From the NCBI GenBank assembly GCA_014529385.2, contig CM043970.1, positions 47,703,779 through 47,767,778 on the forward strand: DNA of 64,000 nucleotides, in the 5' to 3' direction. Shown one piece after another: positions 51,937-62,078 of the stretch. The notes under the pieces are model-generated. The model was not told the DNA's origin, ran no database searches, and saw nothing but the letters and a program-made list of their open reading frames with translations. Positions within the stretch are counted from its first letter, which is position 1. Each line of letters starts with the position of its first letter. Source of the stretch: Adiantum capillus-veneris. Lineage: Eukaryota; Streptophyta; Polypodiopsida; Polypodiales; Pteridaceae. The position numbers were made by a program, and so were the translations under genes.

Positions 51937-52923
51937 AACTTTTGACTACCCAATCCCCAGAAACTTCAATGGAGCTCAACTTTAGATAAGGACAAACACA
52001 TGCACATCAAATGAGTTTTCATAGTTGATCATCGGGATGACAACAGGCAAAGGACATTCCAGGATCTCTCTCAATCTTCTTGGCCCAAACATAAAGACTA
52101 TGCGCTGCTGGAAAAAGATCTTCCTGGACACATGAACATTAATCTGAATTCTTTGAGTTAAATGAAAAGGAGTGAACTGAGGGCCATTTTGATCATCCAT
52201 TAAAGCCAACCATGAAGCTCCCAAGAAGGCACACCTGACTCAACCTCTGATTTTGCCAAAATTTCAGCAGCATAACAGCATAAATGGCTCAAAATACCAA
52301 AAAACTAGCCATCATAACTTGGGAAAATTTTGACAGAGTTTCCCCAGAAGTAGAGCAGTAGGAACCCAAAATATAGACTGTATATGTATGCATAAACTGT
52401 CAACAATAGAACCCGAGCATCAAGTAGGACTCACTAGTACATAGCCTATGGCGAGGTCACAAAAAGGGTACTCCAGCTACCTGTATCACCGAAAGGATCT
52501 CCACATTTGAGAATCCCCCAGCTCAATAAAAACCTCACGGTATCGACCCTCACACGAAGGCTAATGCAAATCGCATATAGTCAAGTCTCAGAAATGACTA
52601 TCTTCCAGACCAAGTCTCAGAAATGGCTGGGACTGCCAAATACAACCAAGTATGGCTCCACAAATGCGTACAATGGCAGTTTCCACAAGTAACGTACAAT
52701 CCAACAGACAATGCGCTCAAATAGGCGCCAAGTGATGCATTCCCACAACAACTGCAAGTGACATCACTGCTAGTATATCACTGTACTCCAGCTACCTGTA
52801 CCTGTGTGAATCACCTGTACCTGTACCTGTCCCTGTAACCTGTAACCTGTAATCTGCAACCTGCAACCTGTAATCCCGAAGCTCAAAGCTCGAAGCTCGA
52901 AGCTGAAGGTACTCGAAGAAGAT
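51937..52923 (-). other. Element F leader, shared with copia E
   Basis: A 1-kb leader between primer site and gag. Positions about 52300-52740 align with 54640-55150 in the leader of copia element E (shared accuracy stretches such as acatttgagaatcccccagc and tggctccaca). Near the primer site are low-complexity arrays of ctgtaacctgta type (52791-52873) and agctcgaagctcgaagc (52880-52905). Confidence 0.8.
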
Positions 52924-52941
52924 CCTCCGTGGGGGCGCCAA
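52924..52941 (-). promoter_or_regulatory. Element F primer-binding site
   Basis: On the minus strand TGGCGCCCCCACGGAGGA begins five bases after the 5' LTR end. It starts like other gypsy primer sites (TGGCGCC), but the rest differs from the C and D sites, so another tRNA is likely. Confidence 0.65.
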
Positions 52942-52946
52942 AAGAA

Positions 52947-54084
52947 TGTGAGCGGGATGAAAACACACACAGCGCCTCTATAACGACCCGACCCACACTC
53001 TTGGGAAGATACACACACACACACTATGGGACACCACTCGGCTTACACAACACACCTGGCCGAGACAGGGAACACACCTCTGAAGTGAGAGGAGAGAGAC
53101 TATCCACTTGCCCACTCCACACACACACACACACACACACACACCCCCAAAAAACTCAGCTCAAACGAGGAGAATTTCTGATGTTTAGATACAAATGAGC
53201 TTGGGCCAACACCAACGGGGCAAACAGCTCACACAATATGGGTAAAAGATACCAGATACAATCACAAACTGGAGCAGAAACTTCGCTCACCGGAGAAACT
53301 TACACAGAAAAATAGTAGGAAAAGAGTGAGGAATTTGGAAAAATGGACAGCGCCATCGCGTCCGGAACGGCCCAAAACCCCAATCTACAATGTCAAAGTG
53401 CTCAAATCCGACCTCGGATGAGCAGTTTACGGCCAAAACAGGCTCCAAAAAAACACACCTACGGCTGTTCCTCCTCTCTTCTCCATGTTTTTTCTGGTCT
53501 TCTCTCTCTTTTTTCAGTTCCCACACTTAGCTTTATTACTTGGGCACCCTTGGCCTTTTAGATGACCTCAAACGGACCCCGAACAGGCCAAAAACTGACC
53601 TCGCAGTGCATAGTTGTCACCTTTTTGCATCATTCGCACACCTGGCACTTAGCTTTTTTCCAATAATGCATCTCGCCACCACGTGAAGTGGCCCCAAAAA
53701 GTGGTCCTAATGATGAACTTTCTGCATAACTCTCACAAGAAAACACCCACGTTGTGTCCGTCCTCATCCGTGTGCAAATATTGACCTCGTTCGTCCTCCT
53801 GACGCCACTAGATGCCATCTGACGCACGTGCTGACCTCACGTCGTCGGCCTGCGGATAGCTTCCTCGAGAAGTTTTACGCGCTACCAACTCCTCCTTATT
53901 GTAGAAAAAACACACTAGTATTGATAATAGTGAAAATCGCTGCACTATGTACATGCTGTCCTACCTGTACACATGTGGGCCCCACATAACCACCTGGCTA
54001 AGGAAAATGGGAAATCCTTTATTTGATGCACCATGCATGTATATGTACATATGCGCAATCCCTTGCTCCAAAAAACTCCTGACA
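52947..54084 (-). repeat. Element F 5' LTR
   Basis: 1138 bp, pairs with 45364-46499. In element orientation it begins TGTCAGGAG at 54084 and ends CGCTCACA at 52947. The G-boxes and CA tracts are conserved. Confidence 0.95.
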
Positions 54085-54606
54085 ACGTCAGAGGTAAGTG
54101 GCATAAAAACCACTGGAAGAGTCTCTACAATAGGAGCATTTGAAGACTCTAGCACATTGATCTCCTCTAACTTTTCTTTGCCCTTGTTTCAATCATCAGA
54201 CTTAGAAGTTTCATTGGATTGTTTATCCTTCTTGCTTTGCTACCATTTCCTGCAATCCTTCTTCACATGCCCTTTTTTATGGCAGTGATAGCACTCGACA
54301 TTATGCATAGAACCCCAAGACTTAGTGCGTGAGCCCCCACGTTCCTTGCTTTTGGCACGACTTTGAGTGCGACCCCTCTGTACACAGATTCATCCAAATG
54401 CAAACGGAGGGTAGATTTGGCCTTAGCATCAAGTTTCTCCCACTCAACATCTGTATACTCGCCCTCTGGGCATTCCATGATAGGATCCAGCTGGCCTTTT
54501 TGTATAAGAACATCTTGAATCTGCTCTTTCCAGATAACAAAATTTGTCCCATTAAATTTCTGGATATTGTAAATATCCTTTTCACTGCTAGATGACATGG
54601 ATGCAA
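54085..54606 (-). pseudogene. gag: Element E gag
   Basis: The minus-strand frame from 54598 reads MSSSSEKDIYNIQKFNGTNF, VIWKEQIQDVLIQKGQLDP and WEKLDAKAKSTLRLHLDESV, the N-terminal capsid segment of Ty1/copia gag (F-x-G-x-N-F-x-x-W). It is shorter than usual: after a deletion it passes to RNVGAHALSLG and, in a shifted frame near 54300-54245, to the knuckle CYHCHKKGHVKKDC. The downstream stretch has stops and is cut at 54084 by element F. The Met at 54598 fits the family start; about 1.1 kb of leader separates it from the primer site. Confidence 0.85.
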
Positions 54607-55710
54607 GCTAAAGATAATATGACGATAAACACTGGTAATTCTGGGGAAAATTCGACATAGTTTCCCCTGAAAAATTGACAGGATCTCAATCCAAAACTGT
54701 CACAAGAGATCAATAACGCATCAAAAGTAATGCTCTCAAAGCATAAGACAGGCGCATCAACCACTAACTATGCATAAAAAGTCAAAATCTGACCAAGACT
54801 GCCAACATGGCGTCAAATGCGCCTAGCCCTCTCTATACATGTCCTATGGTGAGGCCACGAAAAAGGGGTACTCCAGCAACCTGTATCACCAAAAGGATCT
54901 CAACATTTGAGAATCCCCCAGCTCAAGAAAACCTCACGCTATTGATCCTCACAAAAGGTTATGCAGACAAGAAGCCAGCCCAGTCTCAGAAAGGTCCTCC
55001 GAACCAATTCTCAAAAACGGTTGGGACTGCCAGAAACAAGAAAAATCGGCTCCACAAAAGGTACATATGACAGTTTCCGCAACTCAACGTACATCCACTA
55101 TCAACAATACTGCAAGGTGCAATATACACGCTCAAACAGGTGCCAAACAAAATATGCAAGCTATAAACAAATCCCTGCGGGGAGTAAAACCACTCTCAAA
55201 AGAGCTCAAGCACTATCAAAAGTGCCAAAACAATGCATATCTGCATCAAATACTCCCACTAAAATCTGTGCTGATGCAAAACACTGCAACCTGTAAGAAA
55301 CCTGGATGTCCTGTATGTATGCAAGAACTTGTGAGGAGATGGATGCCCGAAAAACCCAATACAATGTTGATGCCGAAAAGTGCTCATAATCAATCCATAA
55401 ACACCGTCTCAATAGCACATAATAGCCATAAAATGGCTATATACAATCCCAAAATAGTCTATGAACAACCTGCACCTGTGTCCTATACTTGTAGCTGTAG
55501 TTGTAGCAAAAGTGGAGTTGAAAAATACAATTCCTGAAGCGTAGCTCAGATGAAGCTTTTGACTGCACAAACAGCTTCGAAAGGGGGGTAAAACTAGAGG
55601 GCACCTTGAGGAAACACTCTTGGAATGCTGAATTTGCCGATGCCAAAATGGAAACCTGTTTGAACTTTTGAAAGTGCGCGCGTACGGATGTGAAAACGGC
55701 AAGCACAAAC
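54607..55710 (-). other. Element E leader, shared with gypsy F
   Basis: A leader of about 1.1 kb without recognised coding. Positions 54640-55150 align with the leader of gypsy element F (52300-52740). A tgtagctgtagttgtag repeat lies at 55490-55507. Confidence 0.75.
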
Positions 55711-55725
55711 CCTGTTCTGATACCA
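55711..55725 (-). promoter_or_regulatory. Element E primer-binding site
   Basis: The minus strand reads TGGTATCAGAACAGG two bases after the LTR, close to TGGTATCAGAGC, the complement of the initiator methionine tRNA 3' end. Confidence 0.85.
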
Positions 55726-55727
55726 GT

Positions 55728-55926
55728 TAAAGGTGCCACAGGAAGCATGTGCGAGTGCAGGTGCGAGAGCAGAGAGAGAGATACCTTCTTTGGGTGGAGC
55801 ACACAACAACGTTATCCGATTGCATCTCCTTATTCTATTGTATTAAATAATAAGTGTATAATGGTTATGTTAGTAGATGGGTTAGTAGTAAGTTGGATGT
55901 CTGGCTAGTTGGCCTGAATCTCAACA
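55728..55926 (-). repeat. Element E 5' LTR
   Basis: 199 bp. In element orientation it starts TGTTGAGATTCAGG at 55926. It pairs with 10984-11240; the length difference is mostly the (GA)n array. Flanked by ACAGA (55927-55931). Confidence 0.85.
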
Positions 55927-55931
55927 ACAGA

Positions 55932-56590
55932 GCATTTAGATGTGCAAGACGTGTCAGTAGACTTTGTAGAGATAGAGATAGAGCATCGTGTCTCTAGTGA
56001 GACATAGCAGGTGTTGTCAAAGTTTGTGCATGCAAAGGTAGAGCAGGTTTTCTCTCTAGAGACATAGATAGAGATGACAGACATGGAGTTCTTTGATATG
56101 CTCATGTTAGAGACTGATGAGTTGGTACCAGTAGTGGATGAGAGGGATGTAGCTTCCCCAACGTCAATGTTGACACATCCATACGCGATGGGTAGTCGTG
56201 ATGATATAGTGATTGTAGATAGCACAACGCAGGCGAGTACAACCAGGTTTGTGCAGATTTTGTTGGCGTTTGGGCATCTCATGTTCGACTTCTTAGTGTC
56301 TGATCTAACAGTTGCAGTGGGAGCATTTGCAGCAAGGATAGTCAGTCGTACGGTGACTAACACTAGCATGATGCTTCGTGGAGCTTTGCAGACCATACAA
56401 AGTTGTTTGCAGGATTTACATGTAGGCTCCACCGTGGGTAAGCACACTAGCCTACCACCAGGGCCGATACGACTGTGTGTGTAGATCGACAGAGTGAGCT
56501 TGTGGGCATAGATTGAGAGAGTCTTTCACCTAGTTTTTGTACATACTAGTAGTTTAGCTAGTAGGTCTCACTTACTGGTGCATCGCCTTT
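55932..56590 (+). pseudogene. Element G 3' open region of unknown family
   Basis: The frame open at the left of element E resumes here: DVQDVSVDFVEIEIEHRV, a TAG, QVLSKFVHAKVEQVFSLET, another TAG, then 56074-56484 (MTDMEFFDMLMLETDELVPV, DVASPTSMLTHPYAMGSRDD, FVQILLAFGHLMFDFLVSDL, TLQTIQSC-like). I do not recognise it; it does not match copia integrase or RT. It was probably the C-terminal part of a gag-protease fusion with two later TAG mutations. The remainder (56485-56590) is noncoding up to the purine tract. Confidence 0.45.
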
Positions 56591-56600
56591 AAGTGGGAGA
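56591..56600 (+). promoter_or_regulatory. Element G polypurine tract
   Basis: AAGTGGGAGA followed by T and the LTR start TGTTGGGA: the classic plant copia polypurine tract layout. Confidence 0.85.
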
Positions 56601-56601
56601 T

Positions 56602-56813
56602 TGTTGGGATAAAGGCGCTTTTCCTGTCCTGATGTCAAGTGCCCGCCGACCGCCCGCCCACATGTCTATATACCCTTATTCTTCATAAACATGAGAATAA
56701 GCAGCACCTCACTCTTAATTCTTCCAGAGGCTACTCCACCCACATCATGTGCTCTCTCTCTCTCTCTCCCCCCTTCTCACTCTCCGCGCACACACTGTAT
56801 TTGCGCACTCACA
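56602..56813 (+). repeat. Element G 3' LTR
   Basis: 212 bp, TGTTGGGATAAAGGCGC...GCGCACTCACA, paired with 8494-8750. Followed by AAAGA (56814-56818). Confidence 0.87.
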
Positions 56814-56984
56814 AAAGAGATGGATCCAAGATGTAATGTCAATCTTGGAAATCAAGTGACTCGACTAGGGCATGGAGGCAGACCAAAAGGTTATCAGGCT
56901 CTTGTTTGAACACAATACACTCCACTATGACACTTGATGTTCATACTATTTAGCAAAATATTTGATTCTCTTTTTCATGTCTAA

Positions 56985-57780
56985 TTATACACATTGCAAA
57001 TATACAAGCCTCTCCTTGAGTGCATCATTAGGCTCATCTCCAAGTTTAAGCATCATCTTCAAAGCTGGTATCTCCACCTCAATAGGAAGTAAAGCCTCTT
57101 TGCCAAAAACTAATTGGATGGGAAAGAAACCAGCATATTTGATGGCAGTCATGTAAGCCCATAGAGAACAAGGTAGCTCTAAATCCCAAGCCTTCACATT
57201 ATTTATTTTTCATCTTTGTAAGCATCTTACGAGTTCTCCATTAAACCTCTCATTCATTTCATTGCAATGGGGATAATATGTAGTAAACCTGTGATGCACA
57301 TGAATCTTCTCACATAGACAATCCACCAGATCTCCCCTGATACATGGACCCTTTTCAAAAAGTAACTCCAATGGCATGCCAAATTTGCAGCAAAATCTTC
57401 ATATAGAAATTGGGAAACATCTTTACTCATGATTTTCTTAATAACTTTGGCTTTGTCCCACCTATAGTAATCATGTAACATTTTCCTCTAGTTGTCATAG
57501 ATAGAGGACCTATTGCATCAATACCCAACTTCGCAAACACATCATAAGCCACAATGGTGCCTCTAATTTTTTATTTGAGAACCCTATTTTCCATGCTTTG
57601 GCTCTCTTTACCTGACTTTCACCAATGATGAACATCACGTTGAATGCTTGGCTACATGTACCCCTCCCGCAAGATTTGAACTAAAGTGACCAGCACAAGC
57701 TCCCTCACGATTACCCTCTAAAATTTTGTAAATTTCCTAATTCCAAGGCAATTTTCTCATCACAAGATCAACCGCTTTCA
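56985..57780 (-). pseudogene. Element H integrase remnant
   Basis: Broken frames: REGACAGHF-like (about 57700), a start of the core near 57520, MPLELLFEKGPCIRGDLVD (57380-57320; the second catalytic Asp region reads FEKG), FNGELVRCLQR-like, and MKAWDLELPCSLWAYMTAIK with FGKEALLPIEVEIPA (57197-56985). These equal the integrase of F. Inactive. Confidence 0.8.
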
Positions 57781-58390
57781 TATACAAGATATCACCAAGC
57801 AGAGATGCCTTTTGGCACGGTGCAAGAAAGCATACTTCTTTGACTTCTCCAACTTTGATGGAAGCATACCTATTTGAAGAAACTCTTCTTCCCTCTCCAA
57901 AGCTTCCCTTCCCAAATAAAGAGGAGAATTATCCCTTATTGCATACAATTGGCCAATTGAAGCTTGTGCTGCACCATGTGCTTCTTCGTTTTCAAACATG
58001 TCCACATGCCGTAAACTCCAAGATTCAAAATGCTTAAGCAAATTCTCCGTGTTCACCAATTTCAGCCAATTTAGCCCTTTTTCTTTCTTCAATAAGAAAA
58101 GAGAATTGGAAATCGTGTAGCTCCACAATCCACTTCATGAGCCTCTTTGACAAAGTAGGACTATTCATTAATTGAGGTAGAAGAGTGTTGCTAGTGAGAA
58201 ATGTGAATGGTTTGGGGAGAGGTAGTGCCTAAACCTTCTACATGCATAAATCACACTCACCATGATGAGAAGATCCACTTTTGTATAGCCTCTTTCCACC
58301 TCTAGCTTCACCTTGCTAGCACAATAGATAGGCTTTATGTAGTGGGAGTTGTTACATTGTTGAAGAAGCATAGCTCCAATAGCATCCTCA
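57778..58390 (-). pseudogene. Element H RNase H remnants
   Basis: 58371-58168 reads MLLQQCNNSHYIKPIYCASK, YACRRFRHYLSPN, the first RNase H region as in F. 58128-57778 begins in the connection and jumps to NLLKHFESWSLRHVDMFENE, skipping the FFDGS, EAEY and KGDA blocks present in F. The missing part is roughly 110-130 residues, so the second RNase H has been deleted. Confidence 0.75.
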
Positions 58391-59420
58391 CCTACTGATC
58401 AATTGATATAAAACTCCTTATCCCAATTAGGAGCTTGCATAGCAAGAATACAACCAAGAACCTCTTTGATACCTTGGAAAACATCTTCACATTCATTTGT
58501 CCATTGTAGAGGATCCAACCTTACTACTGTTGTAGAGGATAAAGATTGAGAGGACAAGGGAATGAACCTTGACATATACTTCACCTTTTGAATAAAAGTG
58601 GAAAGTTTATTTGTATCCTTAGGTGATGGGAGGAGCACCAAAGCCTTTACCTTGTCAGGATCCACTTCAACCCCATTCTTTGAGACCATATCCCCCAAAA
58701 ACTTCACTCTTGGTTGATCAAGATGACACTTCTTTGGGTTGAGTTGACCTCCCTTTCATCATATTTCTTCAATGACATCCCAAGATTTGCACAATGATCT
58801 TTTCTAGAGTTATAAGCACAAAAGTCATCAATAAGATCCTTCACAAACTTGCCAAGAAAGGGAGAGAGCACCTTATTGACGTTCTTTTGGTACCATGCAC
58901 AACCATTCATAAGACCAAAAGAAAGCACACAATAACAAAATCATCCACATGGTGTGATAAATGTGGTTGTTTTTAATCTTCTAAGAAGGCCACATTGAGC
59001 TCAAAATATCCAGATAATCCATCACATACACTATACCTCTCATGCCCTAGAAGAGGGTATGTATCTTCATAGCTATGTTTAGAGGCTTAAAATCAGCACA
59101 AATTCTCTACTTTCCATCCTTCTTGGGTGTGACAACAATAGGAATCACCCATTCTGTAGTACTCACAGGACATATAAAACTTGCTTTAAGAATCTTGTCT
59201 ACCTCTTCCTTTAAAGCATTGTTGTACCTGTCCCATTCTCCTTAGGTTTTGGTGTACGGATTGAGGTTCTTCCTTGATTGGAATTTTGATTTTATCTCCT
59301 TTGAAGCCTCTAATTTCCTCATAAGAAGTGATAAAAAATTGGAAATTATTGTATCATGCTTACCTAGGTACTCACCCTTCTCATGACTAGTCAAGTTGGG
59401 GGACAACATACCTTGTATCA
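58391..59420 (-). pseudogene. Element H reverse transcriptase remnant
   Basis: 58928-58704 gives MLSFGLMNGCAWYQKNVNKV and LIDDFCAYNSRKDHCANLGM, in which the F-M-D-D box of F is L-I-D-D. 58707-58399 gives KFLGDMVSKNGVEVDPDKVK and STFIQKVKYMSRFIPLSSQS. The upstream palm blocks are spread over broken frames at 58930-59300. Matches F throughout. Inactive. Confidence 0.82.
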
Positions 59421-60375
59421 ACTCCTATTTGACATTTAAAGGTTGAACTTTGGGTTGCATCAGCTCTTCAATTTTCTCATAAGGACCAAAGATATACTCA
59501 TTCTCCATAATACAAAGAAGAATTTGTTTCTCATCATGATCTTCTTCAAGAAACAAGGAGAAATCATCTAGATCACTATCACTGCTATCTTCCACCTCAC
59601 TGCCATCATCCCCATTGTCTTTCTCTTCACTTGAGTACTCTTCTTCATCATTATCCAAATATTACTTTCTAGTCATTTTCAAACCTCTTCTTATCACCCC
59701 TTATATTGTAGAGAGTGATGGTACCATGTTCCAATCCTGTACAGTTTTGGTTGCTTGTAACCATGGTCTTCTAAGGATGAGAGGGAAAGCACCAATACCC
59801 GTGGGTATAAGATGAAAATTGACCAGTGCTTTAACAAAAAATACATCCACCCCAAGTCCTTAATAACTCCCAAGCACTTCAACCTTGATTGGTTGGAAAT
59901 ATTTATACAAAAACCTAAATTGTTCACCATGTTGAGTCTCAACTTTGATACACAATCTTGAGTAATAATGCATACATGTGCACCTCCATCAATGTAAGAC
60001 TCTCCAATGCACTTCCTAGATTATGTCATGCATACACAGTAGGGCATATATCAAGTATCTCATTCAAAGACACGACTCTCATATACCCCCTAGAAGGCTC
60101 CTTCTTCATGGGGTTGACTACATACTTCCATTTCCTCTTTAACTTAGGAAACATCTCCACGAGTTTCCTGAAGGTAACATCGGTCTTTCTACTCACCAAA
60201 TCAGCCCTCTAACTATAATTTGGTTCCCTTCTCCCAAAGGAACGTTGGATGCATTGTAGGTTTTCTCTTCTTCTTCTCTTTACTTGCACCTGTTTCAACA
60301 TGTTTTCCTTTTTTATGCTTGGGACTTGCATCACTCATGCCATGATCTCTTGTAACCCTCTTACCTACGAGGAAT
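59421..60375 (-). pseudogene. Element H gag end and protease remnant
   Basis: 59658-59425 is an acidic stretch (EEEYSSEEKDNGDDGSEVED) as in F. 59942-59694 covers the protease end with short matches (NQSRLKCLGVIKDL; RVLVLSLSSLEDHGYKQ). From 60375 to 60000, KKKRKPTMHP, DVTFRKLVEMFPKLKRKWKY and VVNPMKKEPSRGYMRVVSLN match F directly upstream of its protease. Confidence 0.75.
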
Positions 60376-61630
60376 CCCAATATCCGAGCGAGTGCTTCCG
60401 AGCGGAGAAGAAACCGAGCGAATGAGAACTACTAGACCAATGGAGCACATTGTAATGTAGTTGCCCAAATCAACTCTAGTCTAAAATACTTTCGTCAGTT
60501 TTACTCGCCACTTTATAATCTTTCCATTTTTATATTTCTACCAAAATGCACTAGGAACTCTATTTGGTGCTCTAATGGCCTGATTCAAACTTTCACCTCC
60601 ATGTCATGAATCTTCCGCGTATGCATGTTGCTTGTGTTGTGCAAAGCAATAAACAACCCTCTACAACCCCCTAGGGTTCATGGAGGGTCGAATTGGATGC
60701 GGGATATTTTATGTGGTGCCAAGAACAAGGTGCGACAACCCCATGCTTGTGGTCTTACATCCTAGTTCAGTTCCAATTTCCCATACCATATTTCCAACGT
60801 TTACCTCAGGCCAATAATCTGTTTATCCTATGTGCAATTGCATACCCTCCCCCATCAATAAATTTACTGACAAACTCAAGCCTATGGCTATCTTCCACCA
60901 GTACCACATGTGCATCCACAAAATATTAACCTCTTCCTTTTCACACTTTTCTTCCTCATATTTGACCTATTCATTTCTCGACTTTGCAAACCCATTTCTG
61001 CCATCGAGGAATGAGTGAGATCGACCAAATTTCTATTAGTCAAGGCAACCGATGATTGATTGAATAATATCTCGGCTAGATCTTGCATACCGAGGCCATT
61101 GGTTGTCTTTACACTTAAGGTAGGCATTGTACTTAACACTCTGAAACCTGGCCATTGTCATATTTGCACGAGCAGCTTCATCTAGACAAGCTTGTGGCAA
61201 CACTGTGGTCCTTAAATGGTAATGTGCTTAATCATTGTCAAATGTAGCTACGCTTAGACAAGATGGGCTAATGGAGGTCTAGACCATTTGAAAACAAAAA
61301 AATGCTTTATTGAACCTAAATTTTGAAGACTCTAAATTTTAGGATGCAAGGTATGAGATGCTTCATTTACAGTAAGTGCTCAAAATAACGTAGTGATCCC
61401 ACATATAAATTTTGAGATTTACCTCTAAATTTTAAATTTGAGGGTGAGAAAATAGATTTTGAGGAAGTGTGGAGAGAATATCACGAGTATGTCTAAAAAG
61501 AAAAAGCTAATAAACAGTGAATCCCAAGAGATACTTTCTCAATGATATAGTGAGATTACATGTGAGAATATACCAACTTTAAAAGGGAGAGGGTGGTATC
61601 TTTTCTCCAAAAAAAGTGCCGAATCAACGA
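60376..61630. other. Spacer, nothing recognised
   Basis: Short frames on both strands (for example 60693-60929 and the minus frame 61139-60888) have no recognisable motif. No repeat partner was noticed. Confidence 0.45.
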
Positions 61631-61634
61631 AAAT

Positions 61635-61637
<3 letters not shown>

Positions 61638-61693
<56 letters not shown>

Positions 61694-61785
61694 ACTCACT
61701 CTCCCTCACACACTCTCTCTATCTCTTATCCCATCACCCCTCTCCCCTCCCCCTCTCCCTCACTCTCCCTCTCACGGCCACGCCA

Positions 61786-61863
<78 letters not shown>
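61638..61863. repeat. CT and CA microsatellite cluster
   Basis: (CT)n at 61638-61690, an impure pyrimidine-rich stretch, (CT)n at about 61789-61831 and (CA)n at 61834-61862. SLSL/THTH frames here are artefacts. Confidence 0.95.
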
Positions 61864-61864
<1 letters not shown>

Positions 61865-62078
61865 CCGTTTTTTGACCTAGTAGACAGCAGTTCACTCTTC
61901 TGACCATAACTTGCTCATCCGAACTCCGATTTAGGTGATCTATAGCCTCAATCGAAGAGCACGAAGCCCTCTACGCATTGATGTAAAGACAGAATTTTTC
62001 TGTGTAATGGAAGGCTTTGCTGTAACAGCATCTCAGAACTGAAAAAACTGTCAAAACTTTGCGTTTTTTGTTGCCGAC

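Larger units (their letters stand above)
45364..54084 (-). mobile_element. Element F: near-intact gypsy element
   Basis: F is 8721 bp with LTRs 45364-46499 and 52947-54084 (about 1137 bp) that differ at roughly a dozen places by eye, about 1%. It has TG...CA ends and a 4-bp target duplication ACGT (45360-45363 and 54085-54088). In element orientation (minus) the order is LTR, primer site, 1-kb leader, one uninterrupted 1802-codon gag-pol, purine tract, LTR. It lies in element E between gag and integrase, in the same orientation. Confidence 0.95.
10984..55926 (-). mobile_element. Element E: copia element split by D and F
   Basis: E is a minus-strand Ty1/copia element. Its 5' LTR is 55728-55926 and its 3' LTR 10984-11240; in element orientation they begin TG and end CA or TA. 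Target sites ACATA (10979-10983) and ACAGA (55927-55931) match at 4 of 5 bases. After removing D and F it is about 4.4 kb, normal for copia. The coding order read on the minus strand is gag (54.6-54.1 kb), integrase C-terminal part and RT N-terminal part (45.36-44.27 kb), then RT C-terminal part and RNase H (12.44-11.29 kb). The split points coincide with the ends of F and D. Confidence 0.88.
8494..56813 (+). mobile_element. Element G: outermost copia-type element
   Basis: G is defined by two related LTRs (8494-8750 and 56602-56813), both beginning TGTTGG, and a perfect 5-bp target duplication AAAGA at 8489-8493 and 56814-56818. A methionine-tRNA-like primer site follows the left LTR and a purine tract precedes the right one. 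Without the nested element E its length is about 3.4 kb. Inside are a CCHC knuckle and a copia protease, but no integrase or reverse transcriptase, so it is non-autonomous. It is the oldest layer of the nest; its LTRs differ clearly in sequence and microsatellite length. Confidence 0.85.
56985..60375 (-). mobile_element. Element H: decayed relative of F
   Basis: A minus-strand gypsy fragment running from the end of gag (KRVTRDHGMSD-like, 60370) through protease, RT, a partial RNase H and integrase to EVEIPALKMMLKLGDEPNDA (57110-56990). Peptides match element F block by block. It lacks both LTRs and most of gag, and is full of stops and frameshifts. The archaeal-type RNase H core is deleted. 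It is clearly older than F. Confidence 0.85.

Noticed and set aside
55905-56447. 180-codon Ser/Thr/Cys-rich minus-strand frame
   Set aside because: It is antisense to the G plus-strand frame, which lines up with the coding frame left of E; no motif on the minus strand.
60693-61139. Small frames on both strands as a possible host gene
   Set aside because: No domain, splice pattern or codon signal could be supported.
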